A DNA stretch of 64,000 bases. Origin: Heterodera schachtii. Taxonomy: Eukaryota > Nematoda > Chromadorea > Rhabditida > Heteroderidae. This document shows positions 25,962 to 36,229 of this stretch, piece after piece; position 1 is the stretch's first letter; every line of letters starts with the position of its first letter. Both the position numbers and the translations under genes were made by a program. The notes below the pieces were generated by a model, which worked only from the letters and a program-made list of their open reading frames with translations, did not search any database and was not told the DNA's origin. The DNA lies in NCBI GenBank assembly GCA_023374025.1, contig SIJG01000021.1, positions 583,675 to 647,674 on the forward strand. Direction: 5' to 3'.

Positions 25962-26334
25962 TTGATCAGCGCTCTAAAAACCCCTAAAGACATATTTTTG
26001 GAAGAAAAAATTTTTCCATCCGATTTGAACAACAATTTTGTGAAAATGGTCAGTGAACACTCACACGAAGCGAATATCCAACGTGAAAGCAAAAAAAAAA
26101 AAATCGTCACGGGGATCAAAAGGCGTGCGGCAGAATGCATGGAATTGCCTTCACAGCTCCGTGCAAATGCAATGGTCAACGTTTCAACACCGGTGCTTGC
26201 TCAGTTGCCAAGTGCCAATGGAATTAAGAAGGTAACAAAACGCAGATATTTTTTTTTTGCTTTGGCTTTAGATTGTCAAACGTGTACGGGCGCCGGACTT
26301 TTCGACAGCAAAGGACATTTCGACAGAAATATTT
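25962..26334 (+). CDS. Possible two-exon gene fragment, unknown
   Basis: A frame opens at 25962 and runs to a donor-like GTAACA at 26232. A following TTTTAG|ATTGTC acceptor near 26273 continues in phase for about 21 codons to a stop. An alternative frame at about 26112-26220 is cysteine-rich (C-K-C-N-G...G-A-C...K-C) and could be a decayed secreted-protein exon. I recognise no family. Its position between a gene and a repeat field suggests a gene remnant. Confidence 0.15.
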
Positions 26335-26574
26335 TAAAAAAAATAACAAAAAATTAAATAAATTGAATTTAAAAAATAAGCGGTACAAATAAAAACTGGT
26401 ATTTTCTGAGTTCTAAAATTTGTAGATTATAATTCAATAAGTTTCGTTAAATTGCCTAATAATTTTAAAATCCAAAAGATTCAATGACGAAAAAAATAAA
26501 GAATTTTAATTAATTTAAAATCTTTTTTTATTTTTTGCGGTGCACTTTTGCGAAAATCTCATGGGGAACCGGGG

Positions 26575-26848
26575 GAGGGGACGGCGGTGCCGATAGGCGC
26601 CGCCGTGAAAAATTTTGAAAATTTGAGTGAATTTGTTAACAGATTTTGTCCAAAATATGACGAATCATTGGTTAATTTATGGGTCTAGGATGTTTAAAAA
26701 ATAAACAAAAATAACTTTCAATATTAGAAGTTTTTCGAATTAATTAAATTTTTCATTAATTAAACAAAATAAAATATAAAAACCTAATTGGAATTGAACC
26801 AACGGGACTAATGGAAGACAGAAGAAGCCTTAACCATTAGGCAAAACA
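26575..26848 (-). mobile_element. SINE-like element with tRNA-like head and GC hairpin
   Basis: Read on the minus strand, it begins with a tRNA-like head near 26846: A-box-like TAATGGTTAAGGC, then B-box-like GGTTCAATTCC near 26790. It continues through an AT-rich body and reaches a 22-bp hairpin (GGCGGTGCC, GATA loop, GGCGCCGCC) at 26583-26604. The stem is 9 bp with one G-U pair. It forms an inverted, head-to-head pair with the next element. Confidence 0.6.
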
Positions 26849-26924
26849 TCATAAATCTCTTACTCTTCGTCCTTAATGTCTTAATATCAGAAACATTATT
26901 TTTGTAAAGAGCAAATTCAAATGT

Positions 26925-27200
26925 GGTCTGGTTGCTAAGCCTTCTGCTTTTCATTATTTTTTGCTTGGGTTCAATTCCCCAACGGAACAGATTTTTTTAA
27001 ATATTTTCTTTACATTATTTCAATTGAAATTTTTAATTTAATAAAAAATATTTCAACTTAAAAATTATTACTTTTTCTTTTCTTAAACAGCCTAAACCCG
27101 CAAATTTAACCAAAACTTTGATCATTTTTTGACAAATTCTGTTAGCAAATCACTTAAATTTTCAAGATTTTTCCCGGTTGCGCCTACCGGCACCGCCGGA
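26925..27200 (+). mobile_element. SINE-like element, inverted partner
   Basis: The tRNA-like head lies near 26930-26998 (TGGTTGCTAAGCC, then GGGTTCAATTCCCC). The body runs through GACAAATTCTGTTAGCAAATC to the hairpin at about 27177-27197 (reverse orientation of the GGCGGTGCC motif). Same architecture as the copy at 26575-26848, on the opposite strand. Confidence 0.6.
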
Positions 27201-27842
27201 CCCCAACTGTGCCCGAAGTTTAAAAAAACGCATTGCAAAAAAGGAGGCAGTTTTGGCAAAAAAATGGATAAATGAAAAACTTTGTTTGTAAAATAAATAT
27301 ATTTCATGAAAATATTTATATAATATTTTTAAAATACATATAAGCTTTTATTTTCATGAAAAAATTTTTGGATTTTTTTATAGCCCGGTTGGATCTGGAT
27401 CCGATTTAAAAACTAAGACCCTGACCCGGCAATAGCCGGACCCGGTATTTGCCTAAATACCCGGACCTCTAACCCTAATTTAATATACGATTTTGAAGTT
27501 TTTTGAAGTAAAAGATAAGGGGCTACAGAAAAATTGAAAAACTCTCGCCTCTCGCCAACTCTCGTGATTTTTGGGACTCTCGCCAAACTCTCGCTCTCGT
27601 CTTTTTGTGGACTCTCGCCTCTCGCCAAACTCTCGCTCTCGTCTTTTCGGAGACAAGTCACACCCCTGATCTATATGTACATATTTTCACTGAAAATTAG
27701 CAATTTTTAGGGCAGACATTGAAAATTTTAGGGGAATTTTGGGGGCAGAATTTTGGAATTTTCAATGTGGTAAAGAAAAATGTGGCATGTAGCATACGAG
27801 ATGACTCTTTTTTCCAAAAAAGTCATTCTTAATGGTGTAAAT

Positions 27843-28594
27843 CAGGGATGGCACGGAATTCCGATTTCCGACTTCCGACATTTTTGGACGTCGGAATTCC
27901 GATTTCCGAAATTTTTGATAAAAAGTCGGAAATTTTCGGAAATTTTTTTTTGATTTTTTTTTTCAAAAAATTAGCAATTTTATACAATTTCTTTATATAT
28001 AATGAACTGAAATTTTGAAAAACTTCCCGGCGGCGCCTTTCGGCGCCGCTGGAGCCTAAAAATCCTTAATTTTCTTGAAAAATTTGCTCAAAATCGACAA
28101 ATTTGATCAATTTTTGGACAAAATCTGTTAACAAATCGCATTAAAAATAACAAATTTCCCGGCGGAGCCTATAGGCATCGCCGCCCCCCCCCCCCCTTCT
28201 TTCCCAAAATTTTTTTTTGGAAAAGCGCGCCGCAAAAAAAAAGTGGAAATAGTCAGTCAGTCCCTTACCCAAAAATGTGGTAAAATAATATTGTATATGA
28301 TCATAAAAAAGACTTTGATGAAGTCATTGATAATTACTCAAGCAGATATAGAAACATACCGAAAATATTTTTGAAATAACCTTTTATTTGGTTAAGAATT
28401 GAAAATTTAGCCTATTAAAATATTTAAAAAATTTTTATTATATTTTTTTTCAAAATTTCCGACATTTTTGAGGTCGGAATTCCGATTTCCGATTTCAGAA
28501 AAATTTTTGGGCCTCGGAATTCCATTTCCGAAAATTTTTTGACCACCAGAATTCCGATTCCGAAAATTTTTGGGGCCTCGGAATGCCATCCCTG
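27843..28594. mobile_element. hAT-like foldback element with 8-bp target duplication
   Basis: The 752-bp element starts CAGGGATGGCACGGAATTCC and ends with the inverse (GGAATGCCATCCCTG). An exact 8-bp duplication, GTGTAAAT, flanks it at 27835-27842 and 28595-28602. Both arms contain variants of GGAATTCCGATTTCCGA. The middle holds two GC-hairpin repeat tails (near 28024 and 28156), so another repeat inserted into it or was captured. It contains no transposase. Confidence 0.85.
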
Positions 28595-28602
28595 GTGTAA
28601 AT

Positions 28603-28790
28603 ATTTTCGTCTTTTTCGTCCAAATTCCGTCTGACGAAAATGAAACGAAAATTCAAAATTTTAAAACTCGAAAACGAAACGAAACGAAAATTTTTTGACG
28701 GACGAAAACGAAACACGAAAACGAAACTCAAAAAGTGCCGAAAATGTAGGACGAAACCAAAACGAAACGAAATTTCGTCCATCCCTGCTT
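28603..28790. repeat. Short repeat built on CGAAAACGAAAC
   Basis: About 190 bp rich in CGAAAACGAAACGAAA. It ends TTTCGTCCATCCCTG, so its right tip (CAGGGATGGACGAAA inverted) resembles hAT ends. No matching left tip is visible, so it may be a truncated element abutting its neighbour. Confidence 0.5.
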
Positions 28791-28954
28791 CTGATGACTT
28801 TTTATTTTTACGATAAATAAATAAATGGAATATACGACTCTTAACTTTTTCCTGGACATTGAGGTGAATTCTAAAATATATTGGGGAATTAATAAACTAA
28901 TCTTCCTTTACCTAATTTCTATACTTATCTTAAACGGAACTTCTAAATTGAGAC

Positions 28955-29649
28955 TTTTTAAAACAAAAATATTTAAAAAAACTAAATTAAAATCCTATGT
29001 GAAGCAGGGTTGCCGCCCGAATCCCGTCACGATGATTTTTCGGCCGAACCGACCCGAATCCCGACCCGGTATTTTTCTCGTCCCGCGGCAACCCTGATGT
29101 GAAGTGCGAATTTCCTATTATTATTTTTGATGTTGGATATATTTTCCTCAAAAACCCTTTTCATTAATAATTTGGTGTTGACCTTTACAGAGATTTTTAA
29201 CCACATATTCAATTGAAATGCACGAGTTCCATGCTTACAACCCGGACCTTCCACAAATTATCACTTCTTTTAAAGGTGTTTCAAATTTATTGCCAATGAT
29301 TAAAATTTTATCGTAATTAATCCCTCTCTGTGGTTTCAGGCAATCAGAAGCTGATCCTTGGCGGCTTTCGCTACAATATCCACCACATCAAAGAGGGCGT
29401 GAAAACGTGGCGTTGCGTTTGTGCCAAGAAATTGACCGGCACACGCACATTGTCCACCTCCGGCCTCGCAGAGGAAGACTCCGCCGACCATGGCATTTGA
29501 TGGACGGATTTGTCTGGCAAAAGTGCCAACTTTCTCGCATCGATGGAACAGCACAGCCAAGCACCCAACGCGCCGACGCGAATGAACGGCGGGAGTGCCA
29601 ATGCCAATCTTCTCGGAGTTGAAGGTGGGATCAGAACAGCAGCAGATCA
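28955..29649 (+). pseudogene. Inverted, broken partial copy of the FLYWCH gene
   Basis: About 29105-29447 matches the minus strand of about 955-1300 almost base for base, including an intron. Weaker match continues left to about 28955 beyond the inserted MITE. Copied exons are about 29191-29275 (ATG at 29218) and 29340 onward. The copies diverge abruptly after GGCACACGCA near 29447. Beyond that the reading frame continues in coding-like GC-rich sequence, but with an in-frame TGA at 29498, then stays open to 29649. The tail may come from another paralogue. Most likely a decayed segmental duplicate. Confidence 0.75.
29005..29096. mobile_element. 92-bp hAT-type MITE with TSD and paralogous empty site
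   Basis: Perfect 12-bp inverted tips (CAGGGTTGCCGC) and an exact 8-bp duplication ATGTGAAG at 28997-29004 and 29097-29104. The homologous sequence near 1300, in the parent FLYWCH gene, reads straight through this point with a single ATGTGAAA, so it is an empty site. Tips starting CAGGG and 8-bp duplications are hallmarks of hAT elements. No coding capacity. Confidence 0.92.
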
Positions 29650-30124
29650 TTGAACTTGGGTCTGATCAAACGATTGTTCAGTTTTGAATTTGAAAATAAT
29701 TAATATTTAAAAAATTTAAATAAATTATTAAATTTTTTTTAATAAAGAATTTTGATTTTTTCTAAAATTTTTACTTTACTTATTTTAAAATGAAAATATT
29801 ATATTTTAAAAATTGCTTCGATGTAAATGATTAAATAATGGTTATATTAATGAACAAAAATTTAAAAAATTGAATTTTTGAAACTGATTTGCTTTAAAAT
29901 TAAGCCATAACAATATTTAAAAACTGGTAAATTTGTATTCTAAAATACCTAGAAAATTTTTTTGTATTCAAAAATTTTCATTAAAATTGTCTATTATTTT
30001 TAAATTCAAAAATACTCTTAGAGAATTTTTCTATGTTTTCAAATTATTGACAAAATCTTTTTTTTTTAATTACGTGGTTTTTTTGCGGCTGGCCTTTTAA
30101 AAAATCTTTTGTGGTACAGGGAGG

Positions 30125-30760
30125 AGGTCCGGCGGTGCCGATAGGCGCCGCCGGGGAAAATTTTGAAATTTTGAGTGGATTTGTTAACAGATTTTGTCCA
30201 AAAATATGCAATCATTGGTTAATTTATGCGGAACAGGACAAAACGTCGTCGCCGAAACGTCGTCGAGACAAAACTTCGTCGGGACAAAAAGCGCCGAAAA
30301 ATTCCGAAAAATTTACTAACTTAGAGATTTTTCAAAGAATAAATTCTAGAAAATTTTTTTATAAGAAAATTCTTAGAAAAAATTTTTTTTGAGAAAATCT
30401 AAGTAATTTACCACAGAAAATTTCTATAATTTTTTCTTTGAAAAATTCTTTAAGTTAATAAATTTTCGGAATTTTTCGGCGCTTTTTGGCATGACGACGT
30501 TTTGTCCCGACGACGTTTCGGCTGACGACGTTTCGGCGACGACGTTTTGGGGTGCACCGTAATTTATAGGTCTATGGCTATTTCGAAAAATAAAGAAAAA
30601 TAATTTTTAATGTTAGAAAAATTTTTTATTAATTAAATTTCAAGTAAAATAAATTAAAGAAAATATTCAAAAACTACAATCCCTATGGGGCATTGAACCC
30701 AAGGGACAAATTATGAAAGACAGAGGTAACAACCACTAGTCTATATAGATATATGTACTT
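30125..30760 (-). mobile_element. SINE-like element interrupted by a foldback MITE
   Basis: Read on the minus strand: tRNA-like head near 30755-30685 (TAGTGGTTGTTACC, then GGGTTCAATGCCCC), AT-rich body, and the GC hairpin at 30131-30152. Body sequence around GTTAACAGATTTTGTCC and CATTGGTTAATTTATG matches the element at 26575-26848. The 332-bp foldback element at 30229-30560 splits it. Confidence 0.6.
30229..30560. mobile_element. Foldback MITE, sister family member with CGTCGTC arms
   Basis: Left arm repeats CGTCGTCGCCGAAA-type units; the right arm has the inverse, ending TTTTGGGGTGCACC as in the element at 11841-12306. Flanks show AATTTATG at 30221-30228 and AATTTATA at 30561-30568, a near-perfect 8-bp duplication. 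The related SINE at 26575-26848 has the uninterrupted site (near 26673), which confirms insertion. Confidence 0.85.
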
Positions 30761-30869
30761 TTCAATTGAGATGATTTATTTATTTAATTTTTCACAAAAA
30801 ATTTGTAATTTCTTCCAAATTTTGTCACTAATTTTTCACTCAGACTCCCATTCTTACCAGCGTACTTTT

Positions 30870-31055
30870 ATTCCCGTTTTTGAAAAAAAATTTACGGGAA
30901 CGGGAAAACGAAAATGAACGGGGCGGGATTCCCGAACAGGATTCCCACCCTTTTTCCCGTTCCCGTAAAAATCCCGTCAGGCAAAAAAGACGGCAAACGG
31001 GAACGGGATTCTCGTGTTTTCCCGCGGGAATTCCGTTCCCGCCGGACTCTAATTA
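30870..31055. repeat. Repeat built on GGGAACGGGA
   Basis: About 180 bp with repeated CGGGAACGGGA and its complement TCCCGTTCCCG on both sides, so it can fold on itself. The right tip reads GGAATTCCGTTCCCGCCGGACTCTAA. No flanking duplication found. Confidence 0.5.
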
Positions 31056-31584
31056 ATATTATGAATATTAGCATAGATTTTTAATTAAAAAATTATGTCT
31101 TTGAATTATCATAAAATTTTGACGGACTTTAATGCACTAAATTTTTTCTTTAAGCATGTAAAATTAATCATTATTGCTATCATTCGATATCTCCAAGAGG
31201 CCTCTATTTTTTTGCAAAAATTAAAATTTTTTTGTTTTGTTTCAAAAAAGTTATGGCCAATAATCTTTGGATAAGAAGTTTTTTGAAGTTTTCTGACCAT
31301 AACATTTTGGAAACTAAATAAAAAGTTTTGAAATTTTATAAACTAATAGAGTTCTCTTGGGGCTATCGAATGATACCAAGAATATTTAATTTGGATGCTT
31401 CAAGAAAAAAGTTTGGTGCATTAAAGTCGTAAAATTATTTTATTTATGATCGTGTGAGCTGCAAGTGAGCCAAAATCTCTTGGTAATGTGCATTACAACT
31501 AATTGCGATGTTATGCAACATGCTATTAGCAGCTTCCAATTTTATTCCCCTTTTTAAAAGCTATTTTTTGGGCCTGTTCATATG

Positions 31585-33045
31585 TAGAGACCGGATTTTT
31601 AGGTGCTAAAAATCCCAAAATAGGTGCTAAAAAAGTGCAAAATAGGTGCTAAAAACGCCCCAAAAAGGCCAAAATAGGTGCGAAAATAGGTATTAAAAAT
31701 TGGAAAAACCAAGTGTATTTATGCTAAAATCCTATTTAAGTCTCATTCTTTATTCATTTCGCCCTTACAATTGCAACTTATCAAGAAAACAAATAAATAA
31801 GTTTTGGAGACGAATTTTTGGGTAAAATTTTCATTTCTTAGGGGAATATTTTCTGAAATTTTGTTCAATTTTTAGGTATATTTTTTTGAAATTTTTTTAG
31901 GTCGATTCTTAGGGGTGCATTTTTCGTTTTTATTGCATTTTTGCTATGAAATTTCTGGAAAAACGCCAAAATAGATGCTAAAACTCGAAAAATGCCAAAA
32001 TAGGTGCTATTGGCCGATATTTCTTTAATAACATAACACTAATGCGTTAATAATTTACATCATAGACAAAAATAAAAGTCAGATTCTTTTTCTGCGTGTA
32101 AAATTACCTTAGAAAAATTATTTATTTAATTTAAAATTTAAATTGTAAAATAAATACGTTAACCACAACTCGAGTTGTGGTTAAGATTCCTTAAGAAAGA
32201 TTATAAAAGTTTTTTTGGAAAAATTCGCCATAAAAAATTGTTAAAAATCTGATTTTTGTTCCTAAATGCACTGAAATTTATGATTTGTTAATTTCCTACC
32301 AAAATTGTTAAAGATGATAATCGGAGGCGAATAATTTAATATTTAATAATTTTTGATTAAATAAATGTAAAAATAACTGATTTTAAGCAATTTTTCAAAA
32401 TGTCCTGGTCCCAAAATCTGTTTTATGGCATGAAGTTCTGATTTTGTAAAATTTTCGATAGAAACCCTGTATTCAAACGAAAAATTGGGGGGGGGGGGCA
32501 TCAACTGGCGAAATGAGACTTTTTTTAAAATATTCGACGCCCAATTTACAAATTATTCGGGAATACAATTGAACTGTGTCCAGAAATCCACACTCCGGTA
32601 AAAGATTTAATCTAAAAACCAAAAAGCTTTTTTTTAATTTCAAATAGAAATTTCAAAAATCATAAAATTTTCCATAAGAAGATCTAAGAAAAAATTTTGA
32701 AAATTTTTAAGCGATTTTTCATTTTATGATGAATTATCGTAAAAAAATTTTTTAAAAAATTTAATTCTTTACAAAAAATGCAATTTTTTTTTTAAATTTA
32801 AATTTAATTGAAGAGGTCATTTTTGACGCCTGAAGTGAAATAGAGCCGAAATTTGACACTTGGCACGATTTTTGGCCAATTTTGGGTTGAAATAAATGTG
32901 AAAATTTAAATTTTTATCAAACGGAAACCGGTTCCGGGCCCGGCAATTTGAAAATCCGGTTTCACCTGTTTTCCGGTTTTTGAGAGGCCAGGCCCGGAAA
33001 CCGGTTGTTTCTCAGGTCCGGCACTTTTGGAAATCTCGGTCTCTA
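31585..33045. mobile_element. Possible 1.46-kb element with TAGAGACCG ends
   Basis: TAGAGACCG at 31585-31593 is mirrored by CGGTCTCTA at 33037-33045. The interior has a short array on AAAATAGGTGCTAAAA (31600-31700, echoed near 31965-32010) and, near the right tip, CCGG-rich sequence. No target duplication is visible and no protein is encoded. The same tip sequence appears alone at 49990-49998. This could be two unrelated repeats sharing a tip. Confidence 0.3.
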
Positions 33046-33721
33046 GTTTTTTTTTTTGTTGCTATTTTTTAAGTTTTCATGTCGAAATATTTAAAAATTC
33101 CTCAAAAAAATATGACACACACATGAACGAACAGCTATAATAAAGTGCATCCAAATTCTGAAAAAAACTTTTCCGGCGGCGCCTACCGGCTCCGACGGCC
33201 CTCTATTCCCAAAAAGTTTTTTTTTTTGTAAAAGCGCAAAAAAACACTTACTGATATTTTAATTTTGAAAAATGTTTTCCAAAAAGATTTTTTTTTTTTG
33301 TTGAACAAATGCTAATTTTGAAAATTTTCAGAATACTTGAATAAAATAGAAATTAAAAATATTTAAAAATACAAATAAATATATAAAACAAAATAAAATG
33401 CAAAAAATGCTTTTCGACAACTACAGTCATGGTCATATGTTTATGAACAAAAATTTAATCTCATAAACAAATCAATATTTTGTGGCCCAAAATTCTGAAA
33501 AAATACTTGTTTACAATTAGCAGGATTTTTTTCAGAATTTTGGCCCATGAAATATTGATTTTTGTCCATAAACATATGACCACCTAAAATGGGCGCTATG
33601 CCTATTCACTCTTGGAAAGGGATCATGATTGATTTAAGGCAATTAATGAAAAAACTGTCAATGATTTTCCTTGAGAAAATGAAATTCCGCAGTTTTCCAA
33701 AAAATAAAAATTGTCTCTTTT

Positions 33722-34041
33722 AGGCAGAAGAGGAGCGCAAAAACTACGAAAAGTTGTGTGACTTGGCTGAAAAGCTGCAGGTGAAAATTCGAGCACAGAA
33801 GAAACTGTTGGATGATACGGTACGTACCGTAACCGAAAATATCTTTTTGGGAGCGAAAATTTTATTCAGGAGGAAAAGGCGAATATTTCCCTGCAAAAAT
33901 ATCGACAATTTCAAAGCTCTGTGTACAACGCGGAGGAGCGTGCCAACACCGCGGAGTCATCATTGGCACGCATGCGTTCCTGGTCGCAGACTGGCCGTGC
34001 CCAGCGGCAGCGGACCGTTGGCCAAGTCGGAGACCACTTCC
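33722..34041 (+). pseudogene. Broken copy of the last two myosin exons, inverted
   Basis: The sequence matches myosin exons 43 and 44 and their intron (7831-7520), in opposite orientation. Substitutions are present, and one extra base in the final exon (near 33984) shifts the frame. Similarity stops abruptly at GGAGAC (34036), before the parental stop codon. It lacks the rest of the gene and cannot encode a normal myosin end. Confidence 0.93.
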
Positions 34042-34398
34042 GGAATTGCTTTTTACATTAGTCAGGGATAAGGAAATGAACAGAAAATGTGCAAAATCAT
34101 ATGACGCATAGTCTTCCTACCAATGACAAATGGCGTTGGAACATTTGCGTGGAAAATAAAGCACAAAAATTCCTCTACCATTTTTCGGTTTTTCATGCTT
34201 AAAACCCATTCATAACCAGATATTTTTATTCCGATCATACACCGATGAGGCATAATGAATGATTGATCTATTGGGGATATGCTTACTTTAAGGCCATATA
34301 AATACCACACCATACTTTTTTAATTAATATATTTATTTTGTAATAAAACAGAAATATTATGATAATATTTTTTCTTAATTAATTATTTTGTATTTAGG

Positions 34399-34524
34399 AT
34401 GAAAGTCATTTATTTTATTTTTTTATTGGCGCAGGCAACTGATTATAATTTTGATCCAGCAATTATGCTGGATGTCACTTCGCTACATGAAGCAGCACAT
34501 GTGTTGGCCATGCGGAACAATTGA
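34399..34524 (+). pseudogene. Truncated copy of the M41 peptidase gene
   Basis: ATG at 34399 opens 41 codons: a signal-like start (MKVIYFIFLLAQA), then the sequence up to HEAAHVLAM, then an abrupt stop created by the 744-bp deletion. Its T-run has seven Ts, keeping the signal peptide in frame with the peptidase exon. It has lost the remainder of the catalytic domain. Confidence 0.8.
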
Positions 34525-34859
34525 AATGAAGGATAAATTTGTTAAGATGTTGATAACAATATTTAAAAGCATTCGATAAATGTTTTGTCGTAATTCTGAA
34601 TTTTAAAAATCGGTTGCACCTGGGGCAGAGAATTCAAGAAAAATTTTTTGAGCGATTTTTGGAAAAACTTGAGAATTAGTTCATCATAAAGCTGAAAATT
34701 TTCTCATGTTTTCCTTGAAATTTTCTTATGAAATTTTTTTCGGGAAGGGGGGGGGGGAGGGAGGGGGAAACGACCCGCTCCACTTTCGTCAGCCTTTTTC
34801 AGTTCCATTTGATCACTGCGATTCCTTCGCTTTTGTCCATTCGCTTTTTTCCCAATTTA

Positions 34860-34971
34860 TTACTTTTCAGTGCGGTCGCTTGTGATTCGAAGGTCAGCTT
34901 CAGCTGGTAAATTTCCCGTCTCAGTTTCGCCACCTCCGCATCCTTCTTTTTGTTCGCTTCGATTTGCGATT
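34860..34971 (-). pseudogene. Fragment of myosin exon 28 in cassette copy 1
   Basis: Matches about 12455-12560, the 3' end of myosin exon 28 and its donor region. It ends at the cassette junction (34971/34972). Substitutions (for example GGTAAATTTCCC for the parental GGTCAATTTCGC) are shared in part with copy 2. Confidence 0.88.
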
Positions 34972-35029
34972 TAATAAAACAGAAATATTATGATAATATT
35001 TTTTCTTAATTAATTATTTTGTATTTCGG

Positions 35030-35872
35030 ATGAAAGTCATTTATTTTATTTTTTTTATTGGCGCAGGCAACTGATTATAATTTTGATCCAGCAATTATGC
35101 TGGATGTCACTTCGCTACATGAAGCAGCACATGTGTTGGCCATGTGGAAGTCTCCATTTGGAGAAAGAGTGCAAAAGGTTTGATTTTTCGACTAATTATT
35201 TATTGTAGAAAAATTTAGGTCACTGTTTTATCATCTGGAAATTCTTATGGACGGACATCATTCTGGAGCAAGCCAGTGTGTACGAGGGATGAAATGATGA
35301 ACAAGCTCATCACAGCAGTTGGCAAGTGTTCTTAACTCATTTAAATATAAAATTATTAAATTACAGCTGGTGAAGAGGCGGTTAAAATCTTTTTCGGAAG
35401 GAGCATTGGTTTTCATGAAAGAGATAAGCAAGAAGCTGACTTAATAGTCAGAAATTTTGTAAGTTTTTTTAGTGGCATTTTTTTCTTTATAATATTTACT
35501 AAATTTTAGGTTTATTATTTTCATTTGAAAAAATACAACCGCGCAAGAACCGAAGCCATCCCTGGTTACCAGCCAAACGCAAAACATCGGGAAATGATGC
35601 ATACTCTAAAAAAAAAGGCAAGGCACATATTTAAGAAACGATTTGGCGCCGAGCAGTACAAAGAATGTGTTTTAATGGTGAGTTGCAAGTAATATAAAAT
35701 TATTTATTTGTAAATTAAGGTGGCCGATACGCTTAGAAGGCGCAAAACAATGGAGTTTAAAGATCTCCTTGAGTAAGTTTTTGAGTAAGAGCAATTTTAA
35801 ATTTTCATTAATTTAAGATTACTTGGTCCACCTTCAAACAATGAGAACGCACCAAGGAACAGACCTCAATGA
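35030..35872 (+). CDS. Stand-alone FtsH-type (M41) metallopeptidase domain protein
   Basis: Exons: to 35177 (coding from the ATG at 35030 or from the CAG acceptor at 35066), 35219-35321, 35367-35458, 35510-35677, 35720-35772, 35818-35872. From 35067 they give 582 nt, 193 residues. The protein aligns by eye with the C-terminal zinc peptidase of FtsH/YME1. It has HEAAH (zinc His pair and catalytic Glu), then KVTVLSSGNSYGRT, then AGEEAVKIFFG, then a conserved Asp in RDKQEADLIVRNF at the third zinc-ligand position, then ADTLRRRKTMEFKDLLELLG. The AAA+ ATPase that precedes this domain in FtsH is absent. A signal-peptide-like start exists, but here an 8-T run puts it out of frame with the peptidase exon; ATG 35095 or an upstream exon may be used. 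Intron 2 has a GC donor. Codons are more A/T-rich than in neighbouring genes. Confidence 0.72.
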
Positions 35873-36229
35873 CGCGGTCACAGCGCCACCGAGCAATTGA
35901 AATGAAGGATAAATTTGTTAAGATGTTGATAACAATATTTAAAAGCATTCAATAAATGTTTTGTCGTAATTCTGAATTTTAAAAATCGGTTGCACCTGGG
36001 GCAGAGAATTCAAGAAAAAATTTTTGAGCGATTTTTGGAAAAACTTGAGAATTAGTTCATCATAAAGCTGAAAATTTTCTCATGTTTTCCTTGAAATTTT
36101 CTTATGAAAATTTTTTCGGGAAGGGGGGGGGAGGGAGGGGGAAACGACCCGCTCCACTTTCGTCAGCCTTTTTCAGTTCCATTTGATCACTGCGATTCCT
36201 TCGCTTTTGTCCATTCGCTTTTTTCCCAA

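Noticed and set aside
28825..29097. 90-residue plus-strand frame
   Set aside because: It spans duplicated intron-like DNA and the 92-bp MITE; not a protein-coding gene.
26780..30760. True tRNA genes at the GGTTCAAT-type B boxes
   Set aside because: Acceptor stems and anticodon arms do not fold properly, and the sequences sit at fixed positions in repeated elements, so SINE heads are more likely.
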